Source of the DNA: Flavobacteriaceae bacterium
GTDB taxonomy: Bacteria > Bacteroidota > Bacteroidia > Flavobacteriales > Flavobacteriaceae
Direction of reading: 5' to 3'
DNA: 64,000 nucleotides
Assembly: GCA_024643385.1 (NCBI GenBank)
Contig: JAHEMZ010000003.1
Span: 14,821 to 78,820 of the forward strand
In this document: positions 43,670 to 53,067 of the stretch, in pieces
How positions within the stretch are numbered: position 1 is the stretch's first letter
Layout of the letters: every line of letters begins with the position of its first letter
Position numbers and translations under genes: made by a program
Notes under the pieces: generated by a model
Told to the model about the DNA's origin: nothing
The model's database searches: none
Seen by the model: only the letters and a program-made list of their open reading frames with translations

Positions 43670-44880
43670 CGAGCTTCCTTAAAAAATTCGGCCCGGGATT
43701 TCTTTTTGCCGGTGCAGCCATTGGGGTTTCTCATTTAGTTCAATCCACCCGTGCGGGAGCCGACTTCGGATTTGGTTTGATTTGGGCCTTGCTTTTGATC
43801 AACCTTATTAAATATCCTTTTTTTCAATTTGGCCCGAGGTACGCTTCCGGTACAGGAGAAAATCTTTTACAAGGGTATGCCAAATTAGGGAAATGGGTGC
43901 TGGTAGCTTACTTCCTCCTTTCCTTTGCCACCATGTTTACCATTCAAACGGCAGTCACCATCGTCACGGCAGGAATAGCCTCATCGTTATTCGGAAATGG
44001 AACTTTAGTGTTGTGGACCACCATCATCACCTCCGTCTGTTTTTTCATTCTTTTATTGGGGCGATACCAGCTATTGGATTCTTTAATGAAATACATTGTA
44101 ATAGTGCTTACCCTTAGTACACTGGTCGCAGTGATCTTAGCCACACAGAATTATGACCATCTGATTTCATTAGCGCAAACGATCCCTCAAGATGTGACGG
44201 GAATTGCCTTTCTCATCGCCTTTATGGGATGGATGCCGGCTCCGTTGGATATTACGATTTGGCAGTCGATCTGGACCGTAGAAAAACAGAAGTTGAATCC
44301 TTCGATGACCACCAAGCAATACTTTTTTGACTTTAATGTAGGTTATTTGGCGACCGTTGTACTTGGGATAGGTTTTATTTCCTTGGGAGCGTTGGTCATG
44401 TTTAATTCCGGGGAAAGTTTTTCAGGAAACGGCACTCAATTTGCGAATCAACTGATTGCTATGTACACCTTAAGTTTAGGCGATTGGGCTAAAATTATTA
44501 TAGGAATAGCAGCCCTTACCACCATGTTCAGCACCACATTAACGACGCTGGATGCCTCTCCTCGAGTGATGCAGATCTCTTCGGAACTGATCTTTCAAAG
44601 ATCCTTTCCCAAGGGCTATTTATTTTGGTTATTGATATTGATCCTTGGTACCCTTTCCATTTTTTTCTTTTTTGTTTCTGAAATGGGCCTCCTGATCCAA
44701 GTGGCAACCGTTTTGTCTTTTTTAACCGCCCCCTTCTACGCGATGCTAAGTTATTGGCTCCTCACCAGTAAGCATACGCCGGAAGCGATTCGCCCTTCAA
44801 GGGTACTGCGTATCTACAGCCTGATCGGTATCTTTTTGCTTATTGCTTTTAGTGTTTGGTATCTCACATCGCTCCTATAG
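43666..44880 (+). CDS. Nramp-fold transporter lacking the canonical metal motifs
   Basis: A 404-aa inner-membrane protein of 11 or so helices with the overall Nramp arrangement. The canonical helix-1 motif DPGN is replaced by GVSH (residues 20-23) in GAAIGVSHLVQST, and the helix-6 MPH motif reads GWMPAPLDI. These are the residues that hold manganese or iron in true Nramps. Substrate is therefore open: it may carry another cation or a different solute. TTG start at 43666. Confidence 0.85.
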   Translation: MTSFLKKFGPGFLFAGAAIGVSHLVQSTRAGADFGFGLIWALLLINLIKYPFFQFGPRYASGTGENLLQGYAKLGKWVLVAYFLLSFATMFTIQTAVTIVTAGIASSLFGNGTLVLWTTIITSVCFFILLLGRYQLLDSLMKYIVIVLTLSTLVAVILATQNYDHLISLAQTIPQDVTGIAFLIAFMGWMPAPLDITIWQSIWTVEKQKLNPSMTTKQYFFDFNVGYLATVVLGIGFISLGALVMFNSGESFSGNGTQFANQLIAMYTLSLGDWAKIIIGIAALTTMFSTTLTTLDASPRVMQISSELIFQRSFPKGYLFWLLILILGTLSIFFFFVSEMGLLIQVATVLSFLTAPFYAMLSYWLLTSKHTPEAIRPSRVLRIYSLIGIFLLIAFSVWYLTSLL

Positions 44881-44929
44881 ACCCAATAAATTGCCACATT
44901 CAAAGTAGAAAGGAATATTTTTAATATCG

Positions 44930-44937
44930 TATCTTTG
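44930..44937 (+). promoter_or_regulatory. -7 promoter box of lipA
   Basis: TATCTTTG matches TAnnTTTG, nine bases before the ATG at 44947. An in-frame TTG lies inside the box at 44935, so the ATG is the true start and the leader is only about four bases. Confidence 0.6.
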
Positions 44938-44946
44938 ACCCCGGCT

Positions 44947-45840
44947 ATGGAAACACAACTTACAGACCTTACAAAACCCACCTCCACGGAAGGAAGGATG
45001 GCTCCTAAACCCAAGTGGTTACGGGTAAAGTTACCGACCGGCAAGAAATATACCGAATTGCGCGGACTGGTTGAAAAATACAATCTACATACCATTTGCA
45101 CCTCCGGAAGTTGCCCTAATATGGGGGAATGCTGGACAGAAGGAACCGCCACTTTTATGATCCTGGGGAATACCTGCACCCGCTCCTGCGGATTTTGCGG
45201 GGTGAAGACAGGACGCCCCGAAACGGTCGATTGGGACGAACCTGAAAAGGTAGCTCGTTCCATTAAGATCATGCAAATAAAGCATGCGGTGATCACTTCC
45301 GTGGACCGGGATGATCTAAAGGACATGGGGTCCATCATTTGGGCGGAAACCATTAAAGCTATCCGAAGAATGAACCCTGAAACCACCTTAGAGACTTTGA
45401 TTCCCGACTTTCAGGGAGTTACAAAAAATATTGATCGGATTATTGAAGTACAGCCGGAAGTGGTATCCCACAACATGGAGACTGTAAAACGTCTTACCCG
45501 GGAAGTTCGAATTCAGGCAAAATATGAACGCAGTTTGGAAGTGCTTCGCTATTTGAAGGACCAAGGAATAAACCGAACCAAAAGCGGGATCATGCTGGGC
45601 TTGGGTGAAACGGAGTCGGAAGTATTACAAACTATGGAGGATCTTCGAACCGTTGGATTAGACATTGTGACCATCGGTCAGTACCTGCAACCTTCCAAAC
45701 GACACCTTTCCGTAAAAGAATTCATCACCCCCGAACAGTTTAAAAAGTACGAAGAGATCGGATTGAAAATGGGCTTCCGCCACGTAGAAAGTGGAGCTTT
45801 GGTTCGTTCTTCCTATAAAGCTCAAAAGCATATCACGTAA
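44947..45840 (+). CDS. lipA: Lipoyl synthase
   Basis: Radical-SAM enzyme inserting two sulfurs into octanoyl groups to make lipoate (297 aa). The auxiliary cluster Cys are 51, 56 and 62 ([12 protein letters not shown]); the SAM cluster is CTRSCGFC (Cys 77, 81 and 84). The C-terminal RSS motif is in VRSSYKA. The ATG at 44947 fits the promoter box. gap starts at the base after its stop. Confidence 0.97.
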   Translation: METQLTDLTKPTSTEGRMAPKPKWLRVKLPTGKKYTELRGLVEKYNLHTICTSGSCPNMGECWTEGTATFMILGNTCTRSCGFCGVKTGRPETVDWDEPEKVARSIKIMQIKHAVITSVDRDDLKDMGSIIWAETIKAIRRMNPETTLETLIPDFQGVTKNIDRIIEVQPEVVSHNMETVKRLTREVRIQAKYERSLEVLRYLKDQGINRTKSGIMLGLGETESEVLQTMEDLRTVGLDIVTIGQYLQPSKRHLSVKEFITPEQFKKYEEIGLKMGFRHVESGALVRSSYKAQKHIT

Positions 45841-46839
45841 ATGAGTGCTCCCATAAAAGTTGGCATCAATGGCTTCGGAAGGATCGGCCGAACACTTTTT
45901 CGTTTATTGCAGGATCATCCCAAAATTGAAGTGGTTCACATCAACGATATCGCAGAGGGAGCGACCCTGGCGCATCTATTAAAATACGATAGTATCCATG
46001 GAAAACTAAAAGCGGATGTTTCGTTTGCTGATGGAAATTTCATTGTGAACGGAAAAAAAATTCGCTATTCTTCAGAAAAAAACTTAGAAAACCTCCATTG
46101 GGAAGGAGTAACCATGGTGGTCGAAGCAACAGGAAAATTTAGAAAAAAAGAAGAACTCCAACATCATATCACCGCAGGATGCGAAAAGGTGATCCTTTCA
46201 GTACCGCCGTTGGAAGATGACATCAAAACCATTGTATTAGGAGTCAATGATTCTATACTGGAGCCCGGTGACCGTATTGTTTCGAATGCATCTTGCACCA
46301 CAAATAACGCGGCTCCGATGCTAAAAATAATCCATGAATTGTGTGGTATAGAACAGGCTTACATTACCACCGTACATTCTTATACTACTGATCAAAGTCT
46401 GCACGATCAGCCCCATCGAGATCTACGTCGCGCCAGAGCGGCAGGACAATCCATTGTTCCCACCACCACTGGAGCAGCCAAAGCACTCACCAAAATATTT
46501 CCCGAATTAGCCCATGCCATTGGCGGTTGTGGAATAAGAGTTCCGGTGCCTAACGGATCCCTTACCGATATAACTTTTAATGTTCTTAAGAAAACCTCCA
46601 TCGAAGAAATAAATAAGGCCTTCTTTTTTGCTTCCCAAAACCAGCTGAAGGGCATTTTGGAATATACCGAAGATCCCATCGTTTCCATCGATATTGTAGG
46701 AAATACCCACTCCTGTATCTTTGATGCCGGTATGACTTCCGTGATAGGAAAAATGGTAAAAATTATTGGCTGGTACGACAATGAAACGGGATATTCGTCG
46801 AGAATTGTAGATTTAATCTTACAATTATCGAGGAAATAA
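45841..46839 (+). CDS. gap: Glyceraldehyde-3-phosphate dehydrogenase
   Basis: Glycolytic or gluconeogenic enzyme (332 aa). NAD site VGINGFGRIGRT with Asp in HINDIAEGA; catalytic Cys 152 in SNASCTTNNAAP; the remaining active-site His in TTVHSYTTDQ. It begins at the base after the lipA stop, so the two may be coupled. The pairing of lipA with gap is unusual but no insertion is seen. Confidence 0.96.
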   Translation: MSAPIKVGINGFGRIGRTLFRLLQDHPKIEVVHINDIAEGATLAHLLKYDSIHGKLKADVSFADGNFIVNGKKIRYSSEKNLENLHWEGVTMVVEATGKFRKKEELQHHITAGCEKVILSVPPLEDDIKTIVLGVNDSILEPGDRIVSNASCTTNNAAPMLKIIHELCGIEQAYITTVHSYTTDQSLHDQPHRDLRRARAAGQSIVPTTTGAAKALTKIFPELAHAIGGCGIRVPVPNGSLTDITFNVLKKTSIEEINKAFFFASQNQLKGILEYTEDPIVSIDIVGNTHSCIFDAGMTSVIGKMVKIIGWYDNETGYSSRIVDLILQLSRK

Positions 46840-46870
46840 CTATATTTATCGGCGAAGTACGTAAAAATTA

Positions 46871-49120
46871 ATGGGTTACACTTCTTTAAAACATAGGATA
46901 ACGCTCCCGCTCTTGTTATTCATTTTCATGAGTATTTGTGCTTTTTCTCAAAGCACACAGGACTCTTTGAACCTAATCAAAAAGTACCACTTCGAGGGAA
47001 GAGAAATGGTAAAAACCCAGCATTATGAAGAAGCGATGGTGAATCTTGCCAGGGCCTTCAAACTTGCTAATTCTCCCAGTTTTATCGAGGAAAGATTAAA
47101 AATTCATTTCAGCATTGCTCAATTAAATTACAATCTTCAGAATTATGAAAAAGCTGCCAAGGAAGTTCGCAGCATCTTAAATCAAACTAAAGACACGGAT
47201 AAGTTTCTGGAAATTGCTGAAGCAAATACCCTTTTGGGGTTGATTTACGCTCAAATCGGAAAGCTGGAAGAAGCTGAGATTACCCTGCGAAAGGCCGATA
47301 ACTGGTTTACATCTCAAAATGACGAAAAAAATAGAGCCAATGTATTACTCGGATTTGGAATCTTAGAGTTAAAACGATCCAATTATAAAGTAGCCATCAA
47401 CTATTTCAATGCCGCCATCCCTACATTTAAAACTTCCCAAGCCTTATATCAGGAGGGCTTCGCACAATTAAATAAGACGGAAGCACTCATTAAGGTAAAT
47501 CCGAATGAAATTGAGAACAGCATCGCTAAGGCCAAAGAGAGTTTAAGGATCGTAAAGCAAATAGCCAATGCCAATCATTTCATCAAGCTTCAGATTGAAT
47601 CTTATCGACTGTCTTCCTATATCGCCTTGCGGGATAACGATTATTCGTTAGCCGAAGAAAGTATGGCGACCTATGAGCGGAAAAATGATTCAATTTATCA
47701 AGTCTTTTTAAAGGCTATTTCTGCAAGTATCAATACAGAGAGTGATGTAGTAAACCTTAACGAGATCATTGACAAGCAGCAAAGTGATCTGGACAAACAA
47801 CAAAAATCGATCAATTTCGGTAAAATGACTACCGGGCTGAGTATTGCCCTGATCGTAATTTTATCATTGCTTACCCTTTCCTTGTATAAAAACAATAACC
47901 TGAGAGCGAAGGCGAATGAACTGCTTCAGGACAAAAATAACGAATTACAATTGGCGAAAGAGAAGGCAGAGAAAGCTTCTTTGGCGAAGGCTCAATTCCT
48001 TTCGACCATCACGCACGAATTGAGAACGCCTTTATATGCCGTTACAGGTTTGACTCATCTTTTGCTGGAAGAAGACCCTAAACCCGACCAAAAGGAACAT
48101 TTAAATTCCCTTAAATTTTCAGGTGAATATCTATTATCTCTTATCAATAATATCCTTGATCTGAATAAATTGGAAGCCAATAAAGTGGAAGTAGAGAAAA
48201 CCTCTTTCCATTTGAAAAAGCGCATCAATGATGTATTGATTGCTCTTAAAAAATCGGCAGACGACCGGAAAAACAATATTCATTTAGAATTTGATCAGAC
48301 CATTCCTGAAAAACTCGTAGGGGATCCGTTGAAACTTTCTCAGGTCTTGATCAATCTAATAGGCAATTCACTTAAATTCACACAAAACGGGGATGTATAT
48401 ATTCGTGTAAGTAATTTGAAAGAATCGAATAACAAGGTGCTATTACATTTTGAAATTGAAGATAACGGAGTGGGAATTTCCAAAAAGAAGCAAAAAAGTA
48501 TTTTTGAATCTTTCTCTCAAGCCTCGTTACAGATCAATCGAAAGTTTGGTGGAACCGGACTCGGCCTCGCCATTGTGAAGAATTTATTGGAACTTATGGG
48601 CAGTAGGATACAGCTGGAGAGTCAGTTGGGTAAAGGTTCTAAATTTTGGTTCGACATCAATTTTAATGTTTCAGAAGAAGTCTCCGAAAACAAGAATCCT
48701 CAAAATATAGCTATCCCGGTAGATTATGCTGCCTTGGAGGATCGCACGGTTTTGGTGGTTGAGGATAATAAGATCAACCAGATGATCACTAAAAAGATCC
48801 TGGAAAAGAACAAAATGGTGTGTACGGTCGCAGATAATGGTATGGATGCCATTAAGTTGGTGCAGGACAATAATTTTGATGTGGTATTAATGGATATTCA
48901 CATGCCCGGAATCAGCGGGATCGAAGCTACGCAGGAAATTAGAAAATTTGACAAGCAACTTCCTATTATTGCACTTACGGCTGTGACCATAGATGAGAAC
49001 CTGGATGATTTCTATCGTGCCGGTTTTAATGAAATTATTCCTAAGCCATTTAAAACGGAAGAGTTTTTTGAAAAAATTTACCGCACCTTGGAAAATCGGA
49101 AAATGACTATCGACAGTTAA
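46871..49120 (+). CDS. Hybrid histidine kinase with TPR sensor
   Basis: A 749-aa membrane sensor: signal sequence at the start, TPR-like helices (about 28-300), one helix (about 318-338), coiled coil, HisKA with phospho-acceptor His 382 (THELRTP), HATPase (GLGLAIVKN) and a receiver domain with phospho-acceptor Asp 675 (LMDIHMPG). No output domain follows, so it signals to another regulator not in this window. It overlaps the convergent lpxK gene by four bases. Confidence 0.93.
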   Translation: MGYTSLKHRITLPLLLFIFMSICAFSQSTQDSLNLIKKYHFEGREMVKTQHYEEAMVNLARAFKLANSPSFIEERLKIHFSIAQLNYNLQNYEKAAKEVRSILNQTKDTDKFLEIAEANTLLGLIYAQIGKLEEAEITLRKADNWFTSQNDEKNRANVLLGFGILELKRSNYKVAINYFNAAIPTFKTSQALYQEGFAQLNKTEALIKVNPNEIENSIAKAKESLRIVKQIANANHFIKLQIESYRLSSYIALRDNDYSLAEESMATYERKNDSIYQVFLKAISASINTESDVVNLNEIIDKQQSDLDKQQKSINFGKMTTGLSIALIVILSLLTLSLYKNNNLRAKANELLQDKNNELQLAKEKAEKASLAKAQFLSTITHELRTPLYAVTGLTHLLLEEDPKPDQKEHLNSLKFSGEYLLSLINNILDLNKLEANKVEVEKTSFHLKKRINDVLIALKKSADDRKNNIHLEFDQTIPEKLVGDPLKLSQVLINLIGNSLKFTQNGDVYIRVSNLKESNNKVLLHFEIEDNGVGISKKKQKSIFESFSQASLQINRKFGGTGLGLAIVKNLLELMGSRIQLESQLGKGSKFWFDINFNVSEEVSENKNPQNIAIPVDYAALEDRTVLVVEDNKINQMITKKILEKNKMVCTVADNGMDAIKLVQDNNFDVVLMDIHMPGISGIEATQEIRKFDKQLPIIALTAVTIDENLDDFYRAGFNEIIPKPFKTEEFFEKIYRTLENRKMTIDS

Positions 49121-50127
49121 TACTTTCTGAAATATTCCAACATCCTCATTACTTCCTTCTTAAAAGCAGCTTCTCTTTCGTATAAAAATTCTGTTTGTAT
49201 GGGTAGGTAATACAAGGCATGTTTTCCTAGTCGATCCGCTAATCGCTGAAAATCTTTTTCCGTGGTTATGATCAATTCCTCTTTTTGAAGTTGCGTTATT
49301 TCAGAATTACTGAAATGATGATGATCTGCAAATTTCAAATGATCAAATTGGAATTGCTGATGCTTTAGATACGTCACCAAGGGATCCGGATTTGCTATTC
49401 CGGTGACCAGAGTAAAATGCTTATCCTTCAAATAGTTCAAAGGGAGCGTTTCTGACACACCATGTAAGGTTTCTTGATAGCCTATCTTTGAGAAATAAAT
49501 ACTTTGGTATTCCTTCAGCTGCATCTTAAATTGGATCTCTTGTAATTTGGCATAGGCCACTCGATCGGGACATTTGGTCACAACGATGATATCTGCCCGT
49601 TGATACCCTTTACGCGATTCTCTGAGATTACCCGCAGGTAAGAGACAATCGTTCATAAATAAGTCGTCAAAAGGAGTGAGTAAAATACTTATTGCAGGTC
49701 GCACTTTTCGATGTTGAAAGGCATCATCCAATACAATTAATTCCGCTTTAGATCGAAGTGCCTCAATTCCTTTACGTCTATCGGCACAGACCGCAACGAT
49801 TACCTCGGGAAATTTACGTTTGATCTGTAAAGGTTCGTCCCCTACCTCTTTTGCAGTTGCATTCGTTCGAACTTCCAAGAATCCGGAAGTTTTTCGTTTA
49901 TAGCCCCTGCTGAGTACTGCCATCTGATAATCCTCTTTCAGAAAAGAGACCAAAAATTCCACCATGGGAGATTTACCGGTCCCGCCAACAGAGAGGTTCC
50001 CTACCGATACGATTGGAATTTCATATTCCGAACTTTCCTTCCAACCTTGGTCATAGGCAAAATTCCGCGCAGCGGTTATCCCATCATATAAAATGGAAAA
50101 AGGATAAAGGAATTTGCGATAGTTCAT
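49117..50127 (-). CDS. lpxK: Tetraacyldisaccharide 4'-kinase
   Basis: Lipid A pathway kinase (336 aa), confirming a lipopolysaccharide-making Gram-negative. Walker A is VGGTGKSP within VGNLSVGGTGKSPMVEF; the acidic region is DDAFQHRKV. An N-terminal amphipathic helix associates with the membrane. Diverges from the Nif3-like gene with 44 bases between starts. Confidence 0.95.
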   Translation of the reverse strand: MNYRKFLYPFSILYDGITAARNFAYDQGWKESSEYEIPIVSVGNLSVGGTGKSPMVEFLVSFLKEDYQMAVLSRGYKRKTSGFLEVRTNATAKEVGDEPLQIKRKFPEVIVAVCADRRKGIEALRSKAELIVLDDAFQHRKVRPAISILLTPFDDLFMNDCLLPAGNLRESRKGYQRADIIVVTKCPDRVAYAKLQEIQFKMQLKEYQSIYFSKIGYQETLHGVSETLPLNYLKDKHFTLVTGIANPDPLVTYLKHQQFQFDHLKFADHHHFSNSEITQLQKEELIITTEKDFQRLADRLGKHALYYLPIQTEFLYEREAAFKKEVMRMLEYFRKY

Positions 50128-50171
50128 TACACGAAAGTATACTTTTTTATCTTTACCCTAAAATTTAGACA

Positions 50172-51287
50172 ATGACAGTTAAAGAGGTAATGGATTGGAT
50201 GGAGGAATGGGCTCCCCTCGCCTATGCGGAAGAATTTGACAACACAGGCTTATTGGTAGGTGATAAAAGGTCCGAAGTTACCGGAATTCTGGTAACGTTG
50301 GATACCCTAGAATCTGTGGTAGATGAAGCTATTAAAGAGAAATGCAATCTAATAGTTAGCTTTCATCCGATCTTATTTAAAGGCTTAAAGAAACTAACGG
50401 GATCTACCTATGTGGAAAGAGTTGTACAAAAGGCGATTCGCCATGATATAGCCATTTATGCCGTACATACGGCTTTAGATAATGCATGGAACGGGGTAAA
50501 TGCTGTGATATGCAACAAATTACAACTTACGGAGCGCCGCATTCTCATTCCGCAAGAGGGTACGATCAAAAAACTAGTCACTTATGTCCCGCATAAAGCA
50601 GCCGATCTGCTTCGGAATAAAATATTTGAGGTAGGGGCGGGAAATATTGGAAATTATGACCATTGCAGTTTTAATATAGAAGGTATCGGTACTTTTCGAG
50701 GGAACGAGGATTCCAATCCTATCATTGGTCAAAAAGGGGAAACACGTCAGGAAGCTGAAATTCAAATAGGAATTACCTTTGCCAAACATCTGGAAGCAAA
50801 AGTTTTAAAGGCATTATTTGAGAGTCATCCGTATGAAGAGGTAGCCTTTGAAATTACCACGCTCGAGAACTCCAATCAACATATTGGAATGGGTATGATA
50901 GGTACTCTTTCCGAAGCACTGTCCGAAAAAGATTTTTTGCAGCAATTAAAGGAAACATTCAGCACCGGGGTGATACGCCATTCTCAATTCACGGGGAAAA
51001 AAATTAAAAAAGTTGCGGTATTAGGAGGAAGTGGTAGTTTTGCACTTGGCGCCGCAAAGGCCTTAGGGGCCGATGCTTTTGTTACTTCCGACGTGAAATA
51101 CCATGACTTTTTTGCAACAGAAGATCAAATTCTTTTAACTGATATTGGGCATTATGAAAGTGAACAATACACAAAAGAGTTAATAGTTGCATACCTTAGC
51201 AAAAAAATTAGTAATTTTGCACCCGCCTTGTCAGCAGGCAAGGTTGTTTTATCTAAATTAAACACCAATCCTATAAGCTATTATTAA
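50172..51287 (+). CDS. Nif3-like dinuclear metal-centre protein
   Basis: A 371-aa hexameric-ring protein of the NIF3/DUF34 family, longer than the ~250 aa core because of an inserted domain at about 125-235. Metal-ligand segments SFHPILFKG, HTALDNAWNGVN and DIGHYESEQ are intact. It is three bases from the next gene (coupled). The molecular role of the family is still debated; metal or cofactor handling is likely. Confidence 0.93.
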   Translation: MTVKEVMDWMEEWAPLAYAEEFDNTGLLVGDKRSEVTGILVTLDTLESVVDEAIKEKCNLIVSFHPILFKGLKKLTGSTYVERVVQKAIRHDIAIYAVHTALDNAWNGVNAVICNKLQLTERRILIPQEGTIKKLVTYVPHKAADLLRNKIFEVGAGNIGNYDHCSFNIEGIGTFRGNEDSNPIIGQKGETRQEAEIQIGITFAKHLEAKVLKALFESHPYEEVAFEITTLENSNQHIGMGMIGTLSEALSEKDFLQQLKETFSTGVIRHSQFTGKKIKKVAVLGGSGSFALGAAKALGADAFVTSDVKYHDFFATEDQILLTDIGHYESEQYTKELIVAYLSKKISNFAPALSAGKVVLSKLNTNPISYY

Positions 51288-51290
51288 TTT

Positions 51291-52073
51291 ATGGCAAAGA
51301 AAACCGAAACCACTGTAGAAGAGAAGTTAAGAGCGTTGTTCGATTTACAATTAATCGACTCCCGCGTGGATGAAATTCGTAATGTTCGTGGAGAGCTTCC
51401 GTTAGAAGTACTCGATTTGGAAGATGAAGTAGCCGGGATGAACACCCGTATGGAGAAACTAAATGCCGACTTAGAGAGCATCGAAGAAAGCATTAAGGAA
51501 AAGAAAAATCTTATCGAAGAGGCGAAGGCACTTATCAAGAAATACACTACTCAGCAAGATAAAGTTAGAAATAACAGGGAATACAATAGCTTGAGTAAAG
51601 AACTTGAATTCCAGGAACTTGAAATCCAATTGGCTGAAAAGCACATCAAGGAACACAAAGCTCAAATAGAGCAAAAGAAAGTAGTCATCGATGAAACAAA
51701 AGAGCGTTTGGCCGAGCGGGAAAATCATTTGAAACACAAGCAAGGTGAATTGGATGAGATTTTAGCGGAAACTGAAAAGGAAGAACAAGCACTTTTAAAG
51801 GAATCAGAAAAATACGAGCAGAATATTGAAGAGCGATTGGTAAATGCTTACAAGCGTATTCGTGAAAATGTAAAGAATGGTTTAGCCGTAGTGCCTGTAG
51901 AAAGAGGTGCTTCTGGAGGGTCTTTCTTTACGATCCCACCACAAGTGCAAATGGAGATAGCGGGTCGCAAGAAGATCATCACCGATGAACACAGTGGAAG
52001 GATCTTAGTGGATCCTGCATTGGCGGATGAAGAAAGAGAAAAAATGGATCAGCTATTTGCTAAATTGAAGTAA
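51291..52073 (+). CDS. Coiled-coil protein with cysteine-less zinc-ribbon relic
   Basis: A 260-aa protein: N-terminal coiled coil (about 45-180) and a C-terminal segment resembling the C4-type zinc ribbon of DUF164-family proteins. The usual CxxC pairs are replaced (GASGGSF at 206-212 and DEHSGRIL at 232-239) and the whole protein has no Cys. It follows nif3 directly, a known pairing. It cannot bind zinc through Cys, so any role must be structural. Confidence 0.9.
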   Translation: MAKKTETTVEEKLRALFDLQLIDSRVDEIRNVRGELPLEVLDLEDEVAGMNTRMEKLNADLESIEESIKEKKNLIEEAKALIKKYTTQQDKVRNNREYNSLSKELEFQELEIQLAEKHIKEHKAQIEQKKVVIDETKERLAERENHLKHKQGELDEILAETEKEEQALLKESEKYEQNIEERLVNAYKRIRENVKNGLAVVPVERGASGGSFFTIPPQVQMEIAGRKKIITDEHSGRILVDPALADEEREKMDQLFAKLK

Positions 52074-52093
52074 TTCTTTTAACATACTATAAC

Positions 52094-52124
52094 AAAGCCT
52101 TCACAAATTGTGAGGGCTTTTTTT
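52094..52124 (+). terminator. Terminator of the nif3 operon
   Basis: AAAGCC-T-TCAC pairs with GTGA-G-GGCTTT (one G.T wobble) around AAATT, followed by T residues to 52124. Confidence 0.88.
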
Positions 52125-52180
52125 ATTACTTTTCTGAAAGGATTCTTACCTGAACCGACTGATGCTTTAAAAATAGACCC

Positions 52181-52861
52181 ATGAACAAATATTTATTTTT
52201 CGCGCTATCCTTTGTAATGTTGAATTTGCCGGCTTCTTGTCAGTCGAATGAAAAAAACAAGGAAGCGGCCGCGAAAGCACAGAAAGAACTCAAACCTGTG
52301 CAAGTAAAGAGTGCGGATGGCTATGAACGCGCCTATTTTGCCAGCGGTTGTTTTTGGTGTGTGGAAGCGGTATACGAAAGTGTGAAAGGAGTCAAAGAAT
52401 CTATTTCGGGTTATAGTGGAGGTCATACCGACAATCCTACTTATGAGGCCAGTAACACAGGACTTACCGGGCATGCAGAATCGGTGGAGATTATCTACGA
52501 TCCTAAGATCATCACCTTTAAAGATCTGGTGGATGTTTATTTCGGCTCGCAAAATATCACACAAGTGAATGGCCAAGGGCCTGATAACGGAAGTCAGTAT
52601 CGCAGCATTATCTTTTACCAGAATAAAGAGCAAAAAGTCATCATTGACGCCAAAATCAACGAACTGGAAAAGGAACTTGGCAAAGGTAAAGTTGCCGCAC
52701 AAGTACTCCCCTTTCAAAAATTTTGGAAGGCGGAGGAATACCATCAGGATTTTGAGAAATTAAACCCTACACATCCCTATATTCAGAATATTTCCATACC
52801 GAGACTATATCGGTTTAAAGCCAAATTTCCAGATTTACTGAAGCAAACAGCGCACGAATAA
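52181..52861 (+). CDS. msrA: Peptide methionine sulfoxide reductase A, lipoprotein
   Basis: Repairs oxidised methionine (226 aa). A signal with lipobox PASC (Cys 20) makes it an envelope protein. The catalytic GCFWC holds Cys 57 and Cys 60; SGYSGGHTDNPTYE and GHAESVEIIYDP are conserved. No MsrB domain is fused or adjacent. Confidence 0.94.
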   Translation: MNKYLFFALSFVMLNLPASCQSNEKNKEAAAKAQKELKPVQVKSADGYERAYFASGCFWCVEAVYESVKGVKESISGYSGGHTDNPTYEASNTGLTGHAESVEIIYDPKIITFKDLVDVYFGSQNITQVNGQGPDNGSQYRSIIFYQNKEQKVIIDAKINELEKELGKGKVAAQVLPFQKFWKAEEYHQDFEKLNPTHPYIQNISIPRLYRFKAKFPDLLKQTAHE

Positions 52862-53067
52862 CATCTCCCGGTCGAAACCTCTATACTATTTATTTAACCC
52901 GGAGGTATTGCTAACAGCTCTTCAAGCATGGGATAACATGTGAAGTTCAAACAGTCTGTAAATCATTCTTTATAAATTATAAGTCGTTAAATGTTATACC
53001 TAGATAAACCACAAAAAAATTACCTTTTTTCAGTAACTTTCCACCTTTAAAAGGGAATGCCATTGCC

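Noticed and set aside
44935-44946. TTG upstream of the lipA ATG.
   Set aside because: It lies inside the TATCTTTG promoter box, so it cannot be transcribed as part of the mRNA.
44814-45386. A 190-codon minus-strand frame across the end of the transporter and the start of lipA.
   Set aside because: It runs through the well-supported lipA and its promoter box; a shadow without domains.
52862-53067. A 206-base gap checked for a small gene or RNA.
   Set aside because: No start-stop frame of useful length, stable hairpin or T-run was seen apart from a weak TAACTTTC box before the next gene.
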